This document shows, one piece after another, positions 40,852-50,755 of a DNA stretch of 64,000 nt (position 1 is the stretch's first letter; the number at the start of each line of letters is the position of its first letter). The stretch covers positions 848,565 to 912,564 of the forward strand of contig NZ_CADFDK010000002.1 in NCBI RefSeq assembly GCF_902832885.1, read 5' to 3'. The DNA is from Burkholderia seminalis DSM 23518 (GTDB lineage Bacteria; Pseudomonadota; Gammaproteobacteria; Burkholderiales; Burkholderiaceae). The notes under the pieces are model-generated. The model saw nothing but the letters and a program-made list of their open reading frames with translations, searched no databases and had not been told where the DNA came from. The position numbers and the translations under genes were made by a program.

Positions 40852-40867
40852 TGTCTTATATAAGACA
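40852..40867. promoter_or_regulatory. 16-bp perfect palindrome in the mdh-gntR gap, likely GntR operator
   Basis: TGTCTTATATAAGACA is fully self-complementary and conspicuous in GC-rich DNA. GTCTTATATAAGAC-like sites fit the short-spaced palindromes bound by HutC/FadR-type GntR regulators. It lies 49 bp before the regulator's start and 225 bp before mdh. Confidence 0.7.
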
Positions 40868-40915
40868 GATGTTTTGCGGAAATTGAGTGGACGAAAAAGT
40901 GCGGTTTGTGATGAA

Positions 40916-41740
40916 ATGCGCGCCATGACATCGAACCAGGCGAATACCGCGAATCAGACCGGCGCAGGCGGCCCAGGGCAGCCGGGCGCGGGCGATCCCG
41001 CACCTTCGCCCGCGGCGTCGCCGTCGCCGACGTTCAGCCCGTTATACCAGCAGATTAAGTCATTGATCACGCAAAGTCTCGAATCCGGCGAATGGAAGCC
41101 GGGCGAGATCATTCCGAGCGAAGTGGAGCTCGCGGCCCGCTACAAGGTCAGCCAGGGCACCGTTCGCAAGGCGATCGACGAGCTGGCCGCCGAAAACCTC
41201 GTGGTCCGGCGGCAGGGCAAGGGTACTTTTGTTGCAACGCACAACGAGGATCGCGCGCAGTTCCGCTTCCTGCGTCTGCTGGCCGACGACGGCGCCGAAC
41301 ACCCGCACGTGAGCCGCCTGCTCGAATGCCGCCGCCTGCGTGCGCCGGCGGAGATCGCGCGGCAGCTCGACCTGAAGCCGGCCGACCCGGTCGTGCAGGT
41401 GCGCCGGCTGCTGGAGTTCGACGGCGAAGTGACGGTGCTCGACGAGATCTGGCTGCCGGGCGCGATGTTCCGCGGGCTCACGTTCGAGCGGCTGAGCGAG
41501 TACAAGGGGCCGCTCTACGCGATGTTCGAGACGGAATTCGGCACGCGGATGATCCGCGCGACGGAGAAGATCCGCGCGGTCGCGGCGGAGCCGTCGGTGG
41601 CGGACCTGCTGCATGTGCCCGCGGGTTTCCCGTTGCTGTCGGTCGAACGCGTGTCCTATACATACGGGGACCGGCCGGTGGAAGTGCGTCGCGGCTGGTA
41701 TGTCACAACCGGGTACTACTATCAGAATGACTTGAGTTGA
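40916..41740 (+). CDS. GntR-family regulator (HutC/UTRA type) of the TCA block
   Basis: About 274 residues. A disordered Gln/Gly/Pro/Ala N-terminus precedes the winged helix (PLYQQIKSLITQSLESGEW, IIPSEVELAARYKVSQGTVRKAIDEL), then a UTRA ligand domain (RRLLEFDGEVTVLDEIWLPG to VERVSYTYGDRPVEVRRGWY). Two ATGs nine bases apart (40916, 40925) are possible and neither has a clear ribosome site. Between mdh and sdhC it probably senses a central-carbon metabolite and controls both directions through the palindrome at 40852; the ligand is unknown. Confidence 0.9.
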   Translation: MRAMTSNQANTANQTGAGGPGQPGAGDPAPSPAASPSPTFSPLYQQIKSLITQSLESGEWKPGEIIPSEVELAARYKVSQGTVRKAIDELAAENLVVRRQGKGTFVATHNEDRAQFRFLRLLADDGAEHPHVSRLLECRRLRAPAEIARQLDLKPADPVVQVRRLLEFDGEVTVLDEIWLPGAMFRGLTFERLSEYKGPLYAMFETEFGTRMIRATEKIRAVAAEPSVADLLHVPAGFPLLSVERVSYTYGDRPVEVRRGWYVTTGYYYQNDLS

Positions 41741-41840
41741 GCAGCTTCGGCTCAAGCCGAGTGCGTTCGCGATTCCCACGCTCGCGAAGCACGTTTCGGG
41801 CCGCCTTTGTTCGTGTTCGCGCAACTATCCAGAGCAGACT

Positions 41841-41874
41841 TTCGCTGCAGCGCGATATAAAAAGGCGCTAAAAT
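41841..41874 (+). promoter_or_regulatory. Candidate sdh operon promoter
   Basis: The AT-rich element TATAAAAAGGCGCTAAAAT occurs about 36-55 bp before sdhC, with TAAAAT (41869-41874) as a likely -10. No good -35 is seen at ideal spacing, so the exact start is uncertain. Confidence 0.35.
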
Positions 41875-41909
41875 CGCGGATTAGTGTGACAACATAGTAG
41901 GGGTCTAGC

Positions 41910-42326
41910 ATGACTGATGCAGTAAGAAAGCCGAGGCCGGAATACCGGAACATCGGATTCGGCGATATCACGATGAAATATCGCATGCCGCTGGCGGCGA
42001 TATTGTCGATTCTCCATCGAGTCAGCGGCGCGCTGCTGTTCTTGTTCCTGCCGTTCCTGCTGTTCCTCTTCGACCAGAGCCTCACGTCCGAGCTCAGCTT
42101 CGAAGTCTTCAAGGCTTTCCTCTCCAACATCATCGTCAAGCTGATCGTCCTCGCACTGTCGTGGGCCTTCTTCCACCATTTCTGCGCCGGCATTCGCCAC
42201 CTGCTGATGGACGTCAACCACGACGCCGTCACGAAGGAAGGCGGCAAGCGGACGGCCGTCGTCGTCTTTGTCGTCTCGATCGCGCTGACGATCGCCATGG
42301 CACTCAAACTGTTCGGAGCATTCTAA
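41910..42326 (+). CDS. sdhC: Succinate dehydrogenase cytochrome b556 subunit
   Basis: Membrane anchor of complex II, 138 residues, three helices. RPEYRNIGFGDITMKYRMPLAA leads to helix 1 with SILHRVSGALLF (quinone-site Ser/Arg), and helix 2 has HHFCAGIRHLLMD with the heme-ligand His. First gene of sdhCDAB-sdhE; 4 bp before sdhD. Confidence 0.95.
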   Translation: MTDAVRKPRPEYRNIGFGDITMKYRMPLAAILSILHRVSGALLFLFLPFLLFLFDQSLTSELSFEVFKAFLSNIIVKLIVLALSWAFFHHFCAGIRHLLMDVNHDAVTKEGGKRTAVVVFVVSIALTIAMALKLFGAF

Positions 42327-42330
42327 GAAA

Positions 42331-42699
42331 ATGGCAGCCAATAACCGAATCGGCTCGAAGCGCCTCGTCGTCGGCGCTCACTACGGCCTGCGCGACTGGC
42401 TCGCGCAGCGCATCACCGCCACCATCATGGCGGTCTACACGGTCATTCTGCTCGTCCTGTTCTTCGGCGCGCACGATTTTTCGTACGAAGGCTGGGCATC
42501 GATCTTCGCCGCGCAATGGATGAAGCTCGCGACCTTCGTGATGCTGCTTTCCCTCTTCTACCACGCATGGGTCGGCGTGCGCGACATCTGGATGGACTAC
42601 GTGAAGCCCGTCGGTGTGCGCCTGCTGCTGCAATCGCTGACCATCGTCTGGCTGCTCGCATGTGCGGGCTACGCCGCGCAGATTCTCTGGAGAGTGTAA
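42331..42699 (+). CDS. sdhD: Succinate dehydrogenase membrane anchor
   Basis: 122 residues, three helices. GAHYGLRDWLAQRITATIMAV and LFYHAWVGVRDIWMDYVKP are the family blocks; His in FYHAWVG and Asp/Tyr in MDYV belong to the heme/quinone region. Helps fix the SdhAB catalytic subunits to the membrane. 3 bp before sdhA. Confidence 0.95.
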   Translation: MAANNRIGSKRLVVGAHYGLRDWLAQRITATIMAVYTVILLVLFFGAHDFSYEGWASIFAAQWMKLATFVMLLSLFYHAWVGVRDIWMDYVKPVGVRLLLQSLTIVWLLACAGYAAQILWRV

Positions 42700-42702
42700 A
42701 GA

Positions 42703-44478
42703 ATGGCTGCAATCAAAACTAACCTGCCGCGCCGCAAGTTCGACGTGGTGATCGTCGGCGCGGGCGGCTCGGGCTTGCGCGCAGCGCTGCAACTGTCGCG
42801 CGCGGGCCTGTCGGTCGGCGTGCTGTCGAAGGTGTTCCCGACGCGCTCGCACACGGTGGCCGCGCAGGGCGGTATCGGTGCGTCGCTCGGCAACATGAGC
42901 GAAGACAACTGGCACTTCCACTTCTACGACACGATCAAGGGTTCCGACTGGCTCGGCGACCAGGACGCGATCGAATTCATGTGCCGTGAAGCGCCGAACG
43001 TCGTGTACGAACTCGAGCACTTCGGCATGCCGTTCGACCGCAACGCGGACGGCACGATCTACCAGCGTCCGTTCGGCGGCCACACCGCGAACTACGGTGA
43101 GAAGCCGGTCCAGCGCGCGTGCGCGGCCGCCGACCGTACCGGTCACGCGCTGCTGCACACGCTGTACCAGCAGAACGTCGAAGCGAAGACGCAGTTCTTC
43201 GTCGAATGGATGGCGCTCGACCTGATCCGCGACGCGGAAGGCGACGTGCTCGGCGTGACGGCCCTCGAGATGGAGACGGGCGACGTCTACATCATGGAAG
43301 GCAAGACGACGTTGTTCGCGACGGGCGGCGCAGGCCGGATCTTCGCGGCGTCGACCAACGCGTTCATCAACACCGGCGACGGCCTCGGCATGGCCGCGCG
43401 TTCGGGCATCGCGCTGCAGGACATGGAGTTCTGGCAGTTCCACCCGACCGGCGTGGCCGGCGCGGGCGTGCTGATCACCGAAGGCGTGCGCGGCGAAGGC
43501 GGTATCCTGCGCAACGCGAACGGCGAGCGTTTCATGGAGCGCTACGCGCCGACGCTGAAGGATCTGGCGCCGCGTGACTTCGTGTCGCGTTCGATGGACC
43601 AGGAAATCAAGGAAGGTCGCGGCGTCGGTCCGAACAAGGATCACGTGCTGCTCGACCTGTCGCACATCGGCGCCGAGACGATCATGAAGCGTCTGCCGTC
43701 GATCCGCGAAATCGCGCTGAAGTTCGCGAACGTCGACGCGATCAAGGAACCGATCCCGGTCGTCCCGACGATCCACTACCAGATGGGCGGCATCCCGACC
43801 AACATCCACGGTCAGGTCGTCGGCACGTCGCGCGATCACAAGGAACCGGTCAACGGCTTCTACGCAGTGGGCGAATGCTCGTGCGTGTCCGTGCACGGCG
43901 CGAACCGCCTCGGCACGAACTCGCTGCTGGACCTCGTGGTGTTCGGCCGTGCGGCCGGCAACCACATCGTCGAGCACGTGAAGAACCAGAAGGAACACAA
44001 GCCGCTGCCGGCCGATGCAGGCGAATTCTCGCTGGCGCGCCTGAACAAGCTCGACAAGTCGACGTCGGGCGAATACACGCAGGACGTCGCGAACGACATC
44101 CGCGCGACGATGCAGAAGCACGCGGGCGTGTTCCGCACGTCGGCGCTGCTGAAGGAAGGCGTCGAGCAGATGGCCGGCCTGGCGGCGCGCGTGGACAACA
44201 TCCACCTGAAGGACAAGTCGAAGGTGTTCAACACCGCGCGCGTCGAAGCGCTCGAGCTGGAGAACCTGATCGAAGTGGCGCGCGCCACGATGGTGTCGGC
44301 GGAAGCGCGCAAGGAAAGCCGTGGCGCGCACGCACACAGCGACTACGAACATCGCGACGACGAGAACTGGCTGCGCCACACGCTGTGGTACAGCGAAGGC
44401 GATCGCCTCGACTACAAGCCGGTTCAAATGAAGCCGCTGACGGTCGAATCCGTGCCGCCGAAGCCGCGCACGTTCTAA
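42703..44478 (+). CDS. sdhA: Succinate dehydrogenase flavoprotein
   Basis: Oxidises succinate to fumarate; 591 residues, covalent FAD. FAD fold [18 protein letters not shown]; flavinylated His50 in [16 protein letters not shown]; active-site region [20 protein letters not shown] and the Arg in [20 protein letters not shown]-terminal [15 protein letters not shown] attachment needs the SdhE protein encoded at the end of this operon. Confidence 0.98.
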   Translation: MAAIKTNLPRRKFDVVIVGAGGSGLRAALQLSRAGLSVGVLSKVFPTRSHTVAAQGGIGASLGNMSEDNWHFHFYDTIKGSDWLGDQDAIEFMCREAPNVVYELEHFGMPFDRNADGTIYQRPFGGHTANYGEKPVQRACAAADRTGHALLHTLYQQNVEAKTQFFVEWMALDLIRDAEGDVLGVTALEMETGDVYIMEGKTTLFATGGAGRIFAASTNAFINTGDGLGMAARSGIALQDMEFWQFHPTGVAGAGVLITEGVRGEGGILRNANGERFMERYAPTLKDLAPRDFVSRSMDQEIKEGRGVGPNKDHVLLDLSHIGAETIMKRLPSIREIALKFANVDAIKEPIPVVPTIHYQMGGIPTNIHGQVVGTSRDHKEPVNGFYAVGECSCVSVHGANRLGTNSLLDLVVFGRAAGNHIVEHVKNQKEHKPLPADAGEFSLARLNKLDKSTSGEYTQDVANDIRATMQKHAGVFRTSALLKEGVEQMAGLAARVDNIHLKDKSKVFNTARVEALELENLIEVARATMVSAEARKESRGAHAHSDYEHRDDENWLRHTLWYSEGDRLDYKPVQMKPLTVESVPPKPRTF

Positions 44479-44499
44479 GCCGAGTCAAAGGAATCCGAA

Positions 44500-45201
44500 A
44501 TGGCAAAACGCATTTTTGAAGTCTACCGCTACGATCCGGACAAGGACGCAGCGCCGCGCATGCAGACGTACGAGCTCGAGATCCAGCATGAGCGCATGCT
44601 GCTCGACGCACTGGTGAAGCTGAAGGCCGTCGACGAGACGCTGTCGTTCCGCCGTTCGTGCCGCGAAGGCGTGTGCGGTTCGGACGCGATGAACATCAAC
44701 GGCAAGAACGGTCTCGCGTGCCTGACGAACCTGAACGACCTGCCGCAGAAGATCGTGCTGCGTCCGCTGCCGGGCCTGCCCGTCGTGCGCGACCTGATCG
44801 TCGACATGACGCACTTCTTCAACCAGTACCACTCGATCAAGCCGTACCTGATCAACGACGCGCCGCCGCCGGAGAAGGAACGTCTCCAGTCGCCGGAAGA
44901 ACGCGACGAGCTCGACGGCGTGTACGAGTGCATTCTGTGCGCGAGCTGCTCGACGTCGTGTCCGAGCTTCTGGTGGAACCCGGACAAGTTCGTCGGCCCG
45001 GCCGGCCTGCTGCAGGCTTACCGCTTCATCGCGGACAGCCGCGACACGGCCACCGGCGAGCGTCTCGACAACCTGGAAGACCCGTACCGTCTGTTCCGTT
45101 GCCACACGATCATGAACTGCGTCGACGTTTGCCCGAAGGGCCTGAACCCGACGAAGGCGATCGGCAAGATCAAGGAACTGATGGTCCGCCGCGCGGTTTA
45201 A
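44500..45201 (+). CDS. sdhB: Succinate dehydrogenase iron-sulfur protein
   Basis: Electron-transfer subunit, 233 residues. [2Fe-2S] ligands are Cys54, Cys59 and Cys74 with Asp62 ([18 protein letters not shown] then LAC). [4Fe-4S] and [3Fe-4S] ligands lie in [12 protein letters not shown] and [17 protein letters not shown]. Passes electrons from SdhA to quinone at SdhCD. 12 bp before sdhE. Confidence 0.98.
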   Translation: MAKRIFEVYRYDPDKDAAPRMQTYELEIQHERMLLDALVKLKAVDETLSFRRSCREGVCGSDAMNINGKNGLACLTNLNDLPQKIVLRPLPGLPVVRDLIVDMTHFFNQYHSIKPYLINDAPPPEKERLQSPEERDELDGVYECILCASCSTSCPSFWWNPDKFVGPAGLLQAYRFIADSRDTATGERLDNLEDPYRLFRCHTIMNCVDVCPKGLNPTKAIGKIKELMVRRAV

Positions 45202-45213
45202 GGCCGGGTTGCA

Positions 45214-45486
45214 ATGAGCGACGATTCGCATCAATCCGACCCGCACCGTCGCGCGCGCCTTCGCTGGCGCGCGCGGCGGGGTCTGCTGGAAAACGATATC
45301 GTATTCGAGCGTTTCTTCGGCAGATACGAGCATGACCTCACCGATGCAGACGTAGGCGCGTTGTCGCGCCTGCTCGATCTGAGCGACAACGACCTGATGG
45401 ACTTGCTCCTCGCGCGCAAGGAACCAGAGGGCGACCTAGACAGCCCGGATATTCACCGGCTGTTGGAGATGCTGCGCAACGTGTAA
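45214..45486 (+). CDS. sdhE: Succinate dehydrogenase assembly factor SdhE
   Basis: 90-residue FAD assembly factor (CptB/YgfY, SDH5 family) that promotes covalent flavinylation of SdhA. The RGxxE motif is RRGLLENDIVFERFF, followed by the helical bundle DVGALSRLLDLSDNDLMDLLL. Its place directly after sdhB fits the role. Confidence 0.94.
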   Translation: MSDDSHQSDPHRRARLRWRARRGLLENDIVFERFFGRYEHDLTDADVGALSRLLDLSDNDLMDLLLARKEPEGDLDSPDIHRLLEMLRNV

Positions 45487-45552
45487 CGCCAAGGTGTAAC
45501 GCGCTGTGCCCGTTATCGAATCCCGTTTCTTTATTTCGATTGAGGATGTGCC

Positions 45553-46854
45553 ATGACTCCGTCTGATGTTAAAGCCACGCTATCGTTCAGCGACAACTCG
45601 CCGAGCGTCGAACTGCCGATCTACAAGGGCACGATGGGCCCGGACGTAATCGACATCCGCAAGCTGTACGGCCAGACCGGCAAGTTCACGTACGACCCGG
45701 GCTTCATGTCGACGGCGGCTTGTAATTCGGCGATCACGTACATCGACGGCGACAAGGGCGAGCTGCTGTACCGCGGCTACCCGATCGACAACCTCGCGCA
45801 GAACGCGGACTTCCTCGAAAGCTGCTACCTGCTGCTGAAGGGCGAGCTGCCGAACGCAGCGCAGAAGAAGGAATTCGTCGACACCGTCACGAAGCACACG
45901 ATGGTGCACGAGCAAATGCACTTCTTCTTCCGTGGTTTCCGCCGCGACGCGCACCCGATGGCGATCCTGGTCGCCGCGGTCGGCGCGCTGTCCGCGTTCT
46001 ACCACGACTCGCTCGACATCAACGACCCGCGTCACCGTGAAGTGTCGGCGATCCGCATGATCGCGAAGCTGCCGACGCTCGTCGCGATGGCGTACAAGTA
46101 CAGCATCGGCCAGCCGTTCGTGTATCCGAAGAACTCGCTGTCGTACAGCGCGAACTTCATGCACATGATGTTCTCGAACCCGTGCGAGGAGTACAAGGTC
46201 AACGACGTGCTCGTCCGCGCGCTCGACCGTATCCTGATCCTGCACGCCGACCACGAGCAGAACGCGTCGACGTCGACGGTCCGCCTCGCCGGTTCGTCGG
46301 GTGCGAACCCGTTCGCGTGTATCGCTGCTGGTATCGCATGTCTGTGGGGCCCGGCGCACGGTGGTGCGAACGAAGCCGCGCTGAACATGCTCGAGCAGAT
46401 CGGTTCGCCGGACAACATCCCCGAATTCATCAAGCAGGTGAAGGACAAGAATTCGGGCGTGAAGCTGATGGGCTTCGGCCACCGCGTGTACAAGAACTAC
46501 GATCCGCGTGCGAAGCTGATGCGCGAAACGTGCTACGAAGTGCTGAACGAACTGGGCCTGCACGACGACCCGCTGTTCAAGCTCGCGATGCAGCTCGAGA
46601 AGATCGCGCTGGAAGACGAATACTTCGTGTCGCGCAAGCTGTACCCGAACGTCGACTTCTACTCGGGCATCGTCCAGCGCGCGCTGGGCATCCCGACGTC
46701 GATGTTCACGTGTATCTTCGCGATGGCACGTACGGTCGGCTGGATCGCACAGTGGAACGAAATGATCGCCGATCCGGAACAGAAGATCGGCCGTCCGCGC
46801 CAGCTGTTCATCGGCGACACGCCGCGCGAAGCGAAGCCGATCGACGCACGTTAA
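45553..46854 (+). CDS. gltA: Citrate synthase
   Basis: Condenses acetyl-CoA with oxaloacetate; 433 residues, the hexameric NADH-type bacterial form. Catalytic His are in [12 protein letters not shown] and [16 protein letters not shown], Asp in [25 protein letters not shown] precedes the ATG. It follows sdhE by 66 bp and the strong terminator at 46913 closes the unit, so it is probably cotranscribed with sdh. Confidence 0.97.
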   Translation: MTPSDVKATLSFSDNSPSVELPIYKGTMGPDVIDIRKLYGQTGKFTYDPGFMSTAACNSAITYIDGDKGELLYRGYPIDNLAQNADFLESCYLLLKGELPNAAQKKEFVDTVTKHTMVHEQMHFFFRGFRRDAHPMAILVAAVGALSAFYHDSLDINDPRHREVSAIRMIAKLPTLVAMAYKYSIGQPFVYPKNSLSYSANFMHMMFSNPCEEYKVNDVLVRALDRILILHADHEQNASTSTVRLAGSSGANPFACIAAGIACLWGPAHGGANEAALNMLEQIGSPDNIPEFIKQVKDKNSGVKLMGFGHRVYKNYDPRAKLMRETCYEVLNELGLHDDPLFKLAMQLEKIALEDEYFVSRKLYPNVDFYSGIVQRALGIPTSMFTCIFAMARTVGWIAQWNEMIADPEQKIGRPRQLFIGDTPREAKPIDAR

Positions 46855-46912
46855 GTCGTGTGCGGCGCGAACGGCCGGCAGGCCGCTCGCGTCGGGCAAT
46901 CGCAACGCCACG

Positions 46913-46946
46913 ACACCCCGACGGGTCCGCCCGTCGGGGTGTTTTC
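46913..46946 (+). terminator. Intrinsic terminator after gltA
   Basis: 13-bp perfect stem ACACCCCGACGGG / CCCGTCGGGGTGT with TCCG loop, followed by TTTTC. Its end coincides with the stop codon of the convergent AraC gene. Confidence 0.88.
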
Positions 46947-47910
46947 ATTTGTGCGGTGAATGGGCGCGGCGCTCCAGCGAGGGCGGGCGGGTATCGAGTG
47001 CCGGCGCGTCGTCGTCGGGGGCGTGGCCGTGCTGCTTGAAGAACTGCCGGTAAGCGCCCGGCGTCATCCCGCGCGCGGCGAGGAACTGGCGGTTGAAGTT
47101 CGCGGCGTTCGGAATGCCGCAGCGCGCGGCTACCGTCGCGATCGGCCAGTCGGTGCCGACGAGATGACGGCACGCGTGCGCGAGTCGCAGCCGTTGCAGG
47201 TAGCGGCCGACGCTTTCGCCGAGATGCCGGACGAACAGGCGCTGCAGCGTGCGCTCGGACATGTGCGCGGCGGCGGCGAGCGCGTCGATGCGCAGCGGTT
47301 CGTGAAAGCGCCGGTCGATCGCATCGAGCACGCGGTCGAGGCGTTCGGCTTCGGGCGCGGCCGCGTCGGCGGACGGTGCCGTGCCGTCCGGCCGGTCATA
47401 CGCGTGCGCGGTGGCGAGCGGCGTGCCGCCGGCTTCGGCGAGATCGGCGAGCGTGTCGAGCGCCGCCGCGAGCCGTGCGCGCGGCGACGGATCGAGCAAC
47501 CGCGGCAGTCGCGCCCGCATCGCGCGGGCGGCTTCCACGTCGAAACGCAGGCCGGGCGCCGCGCGACGCAGCAGCGAGCGCAGCGGCGCGTATTCGGGGC
47601 AGCAATCTGCCAGCCGCCGCACCCAGTCGCCGTCGAACCAGACGACGAGCGCGACTTCGGGCGCCGCGCGATCGATGCGCGCGTTCGACGACCACGTATG
47701 CGGCAGGTTGGGCGGCACGAGCACGAGATCGTCGTCCGCGTAGCGCGCGACGTGATCGCCGATGAAGCGCTGGCCGCGGCTGTTGAGCGTCAGCGTCAGT
47801 TCGTACTCGGGATGGCGATGCCATTCGAACGGGATGCGCGCGAGCTGGCGGTGATACACGCGGATCGAACAGCCTGGCGAGAACGTCACATGCTCGTACT
47901 GCGGTTTCAT
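46945..47910 (-). CDS. AraC-family regulator
   Basis: 321 residues. An N-terminal cupin sensor (HRHPEYELTLTLNSRGQRFIGD in parts, DDLVLVPPNLPHTW) and two C-terminal helix-turn-helix motifs (LAAAAHMSERTLQRLFVRHLG, IATVAARCGIPNAANFNRQF with GMTPGAYRQFF). ATG 47910 has GGAGG five bases upstream. Divergent from the VOC protein across 73 bp, its likely target. Confidence 0.92.
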   Translation of the reverse strand: MKPQYEHVTFSPGCSIRVYHRQLARIPFEWHRHPEYELTLTLNSRGQRFIGDHVARYADDDLVLVPPNLPHTWSSNARIDRAAPEVALVVWFDGDWVRRLADCCPEYAPLRSLLRRAAPGLRFDVEAARAMRARLPRLLDPSPRARLAAALDTLADLAEAGGTPLATAHAYDRPDGTAPSADAAAPEAERLDRVLDAIDRRFHEPLRIDALAAAAHMSERTLQRLFVRHLGESVGRYLQRLRLAHACRHLVGTDWPIATVAARCGIPNAANFNRQFLAARGMTPGAYRQFFKQHGHAPDDDAPALDTRPPSLERRAHSPHK

Positions 47911-47983
47911 CGCGGCCTCCGGTAGGGGCGGGCAGCGCGTCGTGGCATGATCGAGAACGCAATCGTCACCACGGAGCGATGCC

Positions 47984-48373
47984 ATGTTTTCACACGTTTG
48001 CGTTGGCGTCAGCGATACGACGCGCGCCTACGATTTCTACGCGCCGCTGTTCGCGGCACTCGGGCTGCGCCTGAAATTCCGCGAGCCGGACGGCTGGTCG
48101 GGCTGGATGCCGGCCGATGCCGACCGGCCGCTGTTCTTCTTCGGCCGGCCGCTCGACGGCCGCGCGCCCGAACCGGGCAACGGGCACACGGTCGCGTTCG
48201 TCGCGCCGGCCCGCGCGCTCGTCGATCGCTGCCATGCGCTCGCGCTGCGGCACGGCGGCACCTGCGAAGGGCCGCCGGGCCTGCGCCCGGACTATCACCG
48301 CGACTACTACGGCGCCTATTTTCGCGATCCGGACGGCAACAAGCTCTGCGTGGTCTGTCATCGTCCGGAGTAA
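47984..48373 (+). CDS. VOC-family (glyoxalase/dioxygenase-like) protein
   Basis: 129 residues with the paired beta-alpha-beta modules of the vicinal-oxygen-chelate fold: HVCVGVSDTTRAYDFYAPLFAALG, GHTVAFVAPARALVDRCHALAL and the C-terminal YGAYFRDPDGNKLCVVCH. Metal ligands are likely His4, His near GHTVAF and Glu/Asp in the last strand. Substrate unknown; detoxification or antibiotic binding are common roles. Confidence 0.88.
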   Translation: MFSHVCVGVSDTTRAYDFYAPLFAALGLRLKFREPDGWSGWMPADADRPLFFFGRPLDGRAPEPGNGHTVAFVAPARALVDRCHALALRHGGTCEGPPGLRPDYHRDYYGAYFRDPDGNKLCVVCHRPE

Positions 48374-48483
48374 CGCGCGGTTGTCAGAATTGTATCGATA
48401 GTTGACCGGATAGCGGTGATGGCGGCCCCGTACCAGCCGTACGCTGACAGCACATCACGATACGCTTCAGCGAGGAGACCACG

Positions 48484-49734
48484 ATGCAACTGACGATTGA
48501 CGATCTGCCGGCCGCGATCCGCGCGGCGAAACGGGTGCTGCGCGCCGACCTGCCCGGTTACGCGGCGTCGTTTCGCGAACTGGAGGGCGACATCGCGCGG
48601 CAGGTCGAGGCGATCCGCCGCGCGCATGCGCACGGCCATGACGTGATCCCGGTCGTGCCGTTCGCGGATATCGCGGGCGGCACCGTCGATCCTCGCGCGA
48701 TCGCCGCCATCCGCACGCACGGCGCGGTCGTGATCCGCGGCGTATTCGACGCGCATCAGGCGCGCGACTGGAACGACGAGATCGGTGCGTATCTGGATGC
48801 GAACCGCTTCGCCGAGCGGTTGAATGCGCGTGCGGAAGACCGCTATTTCGGCAATCTCGCATCGGGCAAGCCGCAGATCTACGGCGTCTACTGGTCGAAG
48901 CCGCAGGTGGCCGCGCGCCAGTCGCCGGCGCTGACGCAGGCACGCGTGTTCCTGAACCGCCTGTGGCGGCACGCGGATGCCGTGCGCATGCATTTCGATC
49001 CGGACCAGGTGCCGGCCTATGCGGACCGGATTCGCCGCCGGCCGCCCGGTTCGACGTCGCTCGGGCTGTCGCCGCACGTCGACGGCGGCTCCGTCGAGCG
49101 CTGGCTCGGGGCGAACTTCCGGCAGGTCTACCGGCACGTGCTGGCCGGTCGCTGGCGCGATTACGATCCGTTCGACGCCGCGTTCCGTCCCGACGTGGAA
49201 GAGATTCCGTCGCCGGCCGTCTGTTCGATGTTCCGCACGTTCCAGGGCTGGACCGCGCTGACGCCGCAGGGGCCCGGCGACGGCACGCTGCAGTTGATCC
49301 CGGTCGCGAACGCGATGGCCTACGTCGTGCTGCGCGCGCTGCAGCACGACGTCGCCGACGACGACCTGTGCGGCGCGCGTCCCGGCCGCGCGCTGTCGAT
49401 CCGGCCCGAATGGCATGCGCTGCTGCTCGACGCGCTGGTGCCGATCCCGCACATGGCGCCGGGCGACGCGGTGTTCTGGCACGGCGACGTCGTGCATGCG
49501 GTGGAGGATGCGCACCGCGGCAGCGGCGACAGCAACGTGATGTACATCGCGGCCGCGCCGGGCTGCGCGAAGAACGACGCATACCTGCGGCGTCAGCGGT
49601 CCGCGTTCGTGCGCGGCGAGAGTCCGCCCGATTTCCCGGCCGATCATTTCGAGGTCGATTTCGACGGGCGTGGCGACGAAGGCGACCTGACGATGCTGGG
49701 CCGAGCGCAGATGGGGTTCGGGCCCGGCGCGTGA
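48484..49734 (+). CDS. DUF1479 protein (YbiU-like, 2OG-Fe(II) oxygenase fold)
   Basis: 416 residues of the DUF1479 family. Family traits are the start block LPAAIRAAKRVLRADLPGYAASFRELE (in parts), GAVVIRGVFD, GLSPHVDGGSVERWL and MAPGDAVFWHGDVVHAVEDAH. HVD and a distal His near WHGDVVHAVE suggest an iron facial triad as in 2-oxoglutarate oxygenases; this is inference. AGGAG lies before the ATG. Single gene; substrate unknown. Confidence 0.87.
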   Translation: MQLTIDDLPAAIRAAKRVLRADLPGYAASFRELEGDIARQVEAIRRAHAHGHDVIPVVPFADIAGGTVDPRAIAAIRTHGAVVIRGVFDAHQARDWNDEIGAYLDANRFAERLNARAEDRYFGNLASGKPQIYGVYWSKPQVAARQSPALTQARVFLNRLWRHADAVRMHFDPDQVPAYADRIRRRPPGSTSLGLSPHVDGGSVERWLGANFRQVYRHVLAGRWRDYDPFDAAFRPDVEEIPSPAVCSMFRTFQGWTALTPQGPGDGTLQLIPVANAMAYVVLRALQHDVADDDLCGARPGRALSIRPEWHALLLDALVPIPHMAPGDAVFWHGDVVHAVEDAHRGSGDSNVMYIAAAPGCAKNDAYLRRQRSAFVRGESPPDFPADHFEVDFDGRGDEGDLTMLGRAQMGFGPGA

Positions 49735-49900
49735 CGGCCTTCTGCCGAATCCGCTGCGTGCCGCGCGCAATTCGACGCAATCGGCTGTCGGCGCTGCCGA
49801 AATCGACGCGAATTGCGCAATTTGGCTTCCGATAATGGTCCGGACACAACGCCGCGGGCCCTTGCGCCGCAAGAGTGCGGCGCAGACCATGGAGGAGTCG

Positions 49901-50659
49901 ATGCAATTCACGCAAGCGATCGTTCGCCGTCCGGCACCGTCGTGTGGCGCGGGCCTGACCACCGCCGCACTCGGCGCACCCGACTACGACAAGACGCTCA
50001 CGCAGTTTCATGCGTATTGCGACGCGCTGCGCACGCTCGGCGTCGCGCTGACCGAGCTGCCGCCGCTGGACGCGTTCCCCGATTCGCACTTCGTCGAGGA
50101 CGTCGCGGTCGTGACGCCGGAATTCGCGGTGATCACGCGCCCCGGCGCCCCTGCGCGGCGCGGCGAGACGGTGCATATCGAAGCGGCACTCGCCGCGCAT
50201 CGCGACCTGCTGCCGATGCAGGACGGCCGTCTCGACGGCGGCGACGTGATGCTGGTCGGCAAGTGCTTCTACATCGGCCTGACGGGCCGCACCGACGCCG
50301 AAGGCATCGCCGCGTTCGAGGCGCTGGTGTCGCGCTACGGCTACTCGGTCGTGGCGGTACCGGTCGGCGCGGGGCTGCACCTGAAGTCGGTCGTCAACGC
50401 GCTCGGCGACGACACGCTGCTCGTGACCGAAGCGCTGGCCGCGCATCCGGCGTTCGCCGGCTATCGCCGGATCACGGTCTCGGCCGCCGACGAATACGCG
50501 GGCAACACGCTGCGCGTGAACGGCACGCTGATCACGCCGGCCGGTTATCCGCGCGTTCACGATGCGATCGCGTCGCTCGGCATGCCGCTGCACGTGATCG
50601 ACACGAGCGAGTTCCGCAAGATGGACGGCGGCCTGACCTGCCTGTCGCTGCGGTTCTAG
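49901..50659 (+). CDS. Dimethylarginine dimethylaminohydrolase
   Basis: Hydrolyses N-omega-methylated arginines to citrulline and methylamines; 252 residues, typical for bacterial DDAH. The catalytic set is in place: Asp67 in HFVEDVAVV, His160 in GAGLHLKSVVNALG, and Cys247 in GGLTCLSLRF six residues from the end. ATG 49901 follows GGAGGAG at ideal distance, so the 22-residue extension is rejected. Followed by an Lrp regulator and an amino acid permease that could serve the same pathway. Confidence 0.94.
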   Translation: MQFTQAIVRRPAPSCGAGLTTAALGAPDYDKTLTQFHAYCDALRTLGVALTELPPLDAFPDSHFVEDVAVVTPEFAVITRPGAPARRGETVHIEAALAAHRDLLPMQDGRLDGGDVMLVGKCFYIGLTGRTDAEGIAAFEALVSRYGYSVVAVPVGAGLHLKSVVNALGDDTLLVTEALAAHPAFAGYRRITVSAADEYAGNTLRVNGTLITPAGYPRVHDAIASLGMPLHVIDTSEFRKMDGGLTCLSLRF

Positions 50660-50755
50660 CCGATTGGCGCGCGGCCGCTTCGGCCGGATAATGTGGCCCC
50701 GCGCGGACGAGGACACGTTCCGCGCACCAGCCACGACCGACCGGAGCGAACGCGG

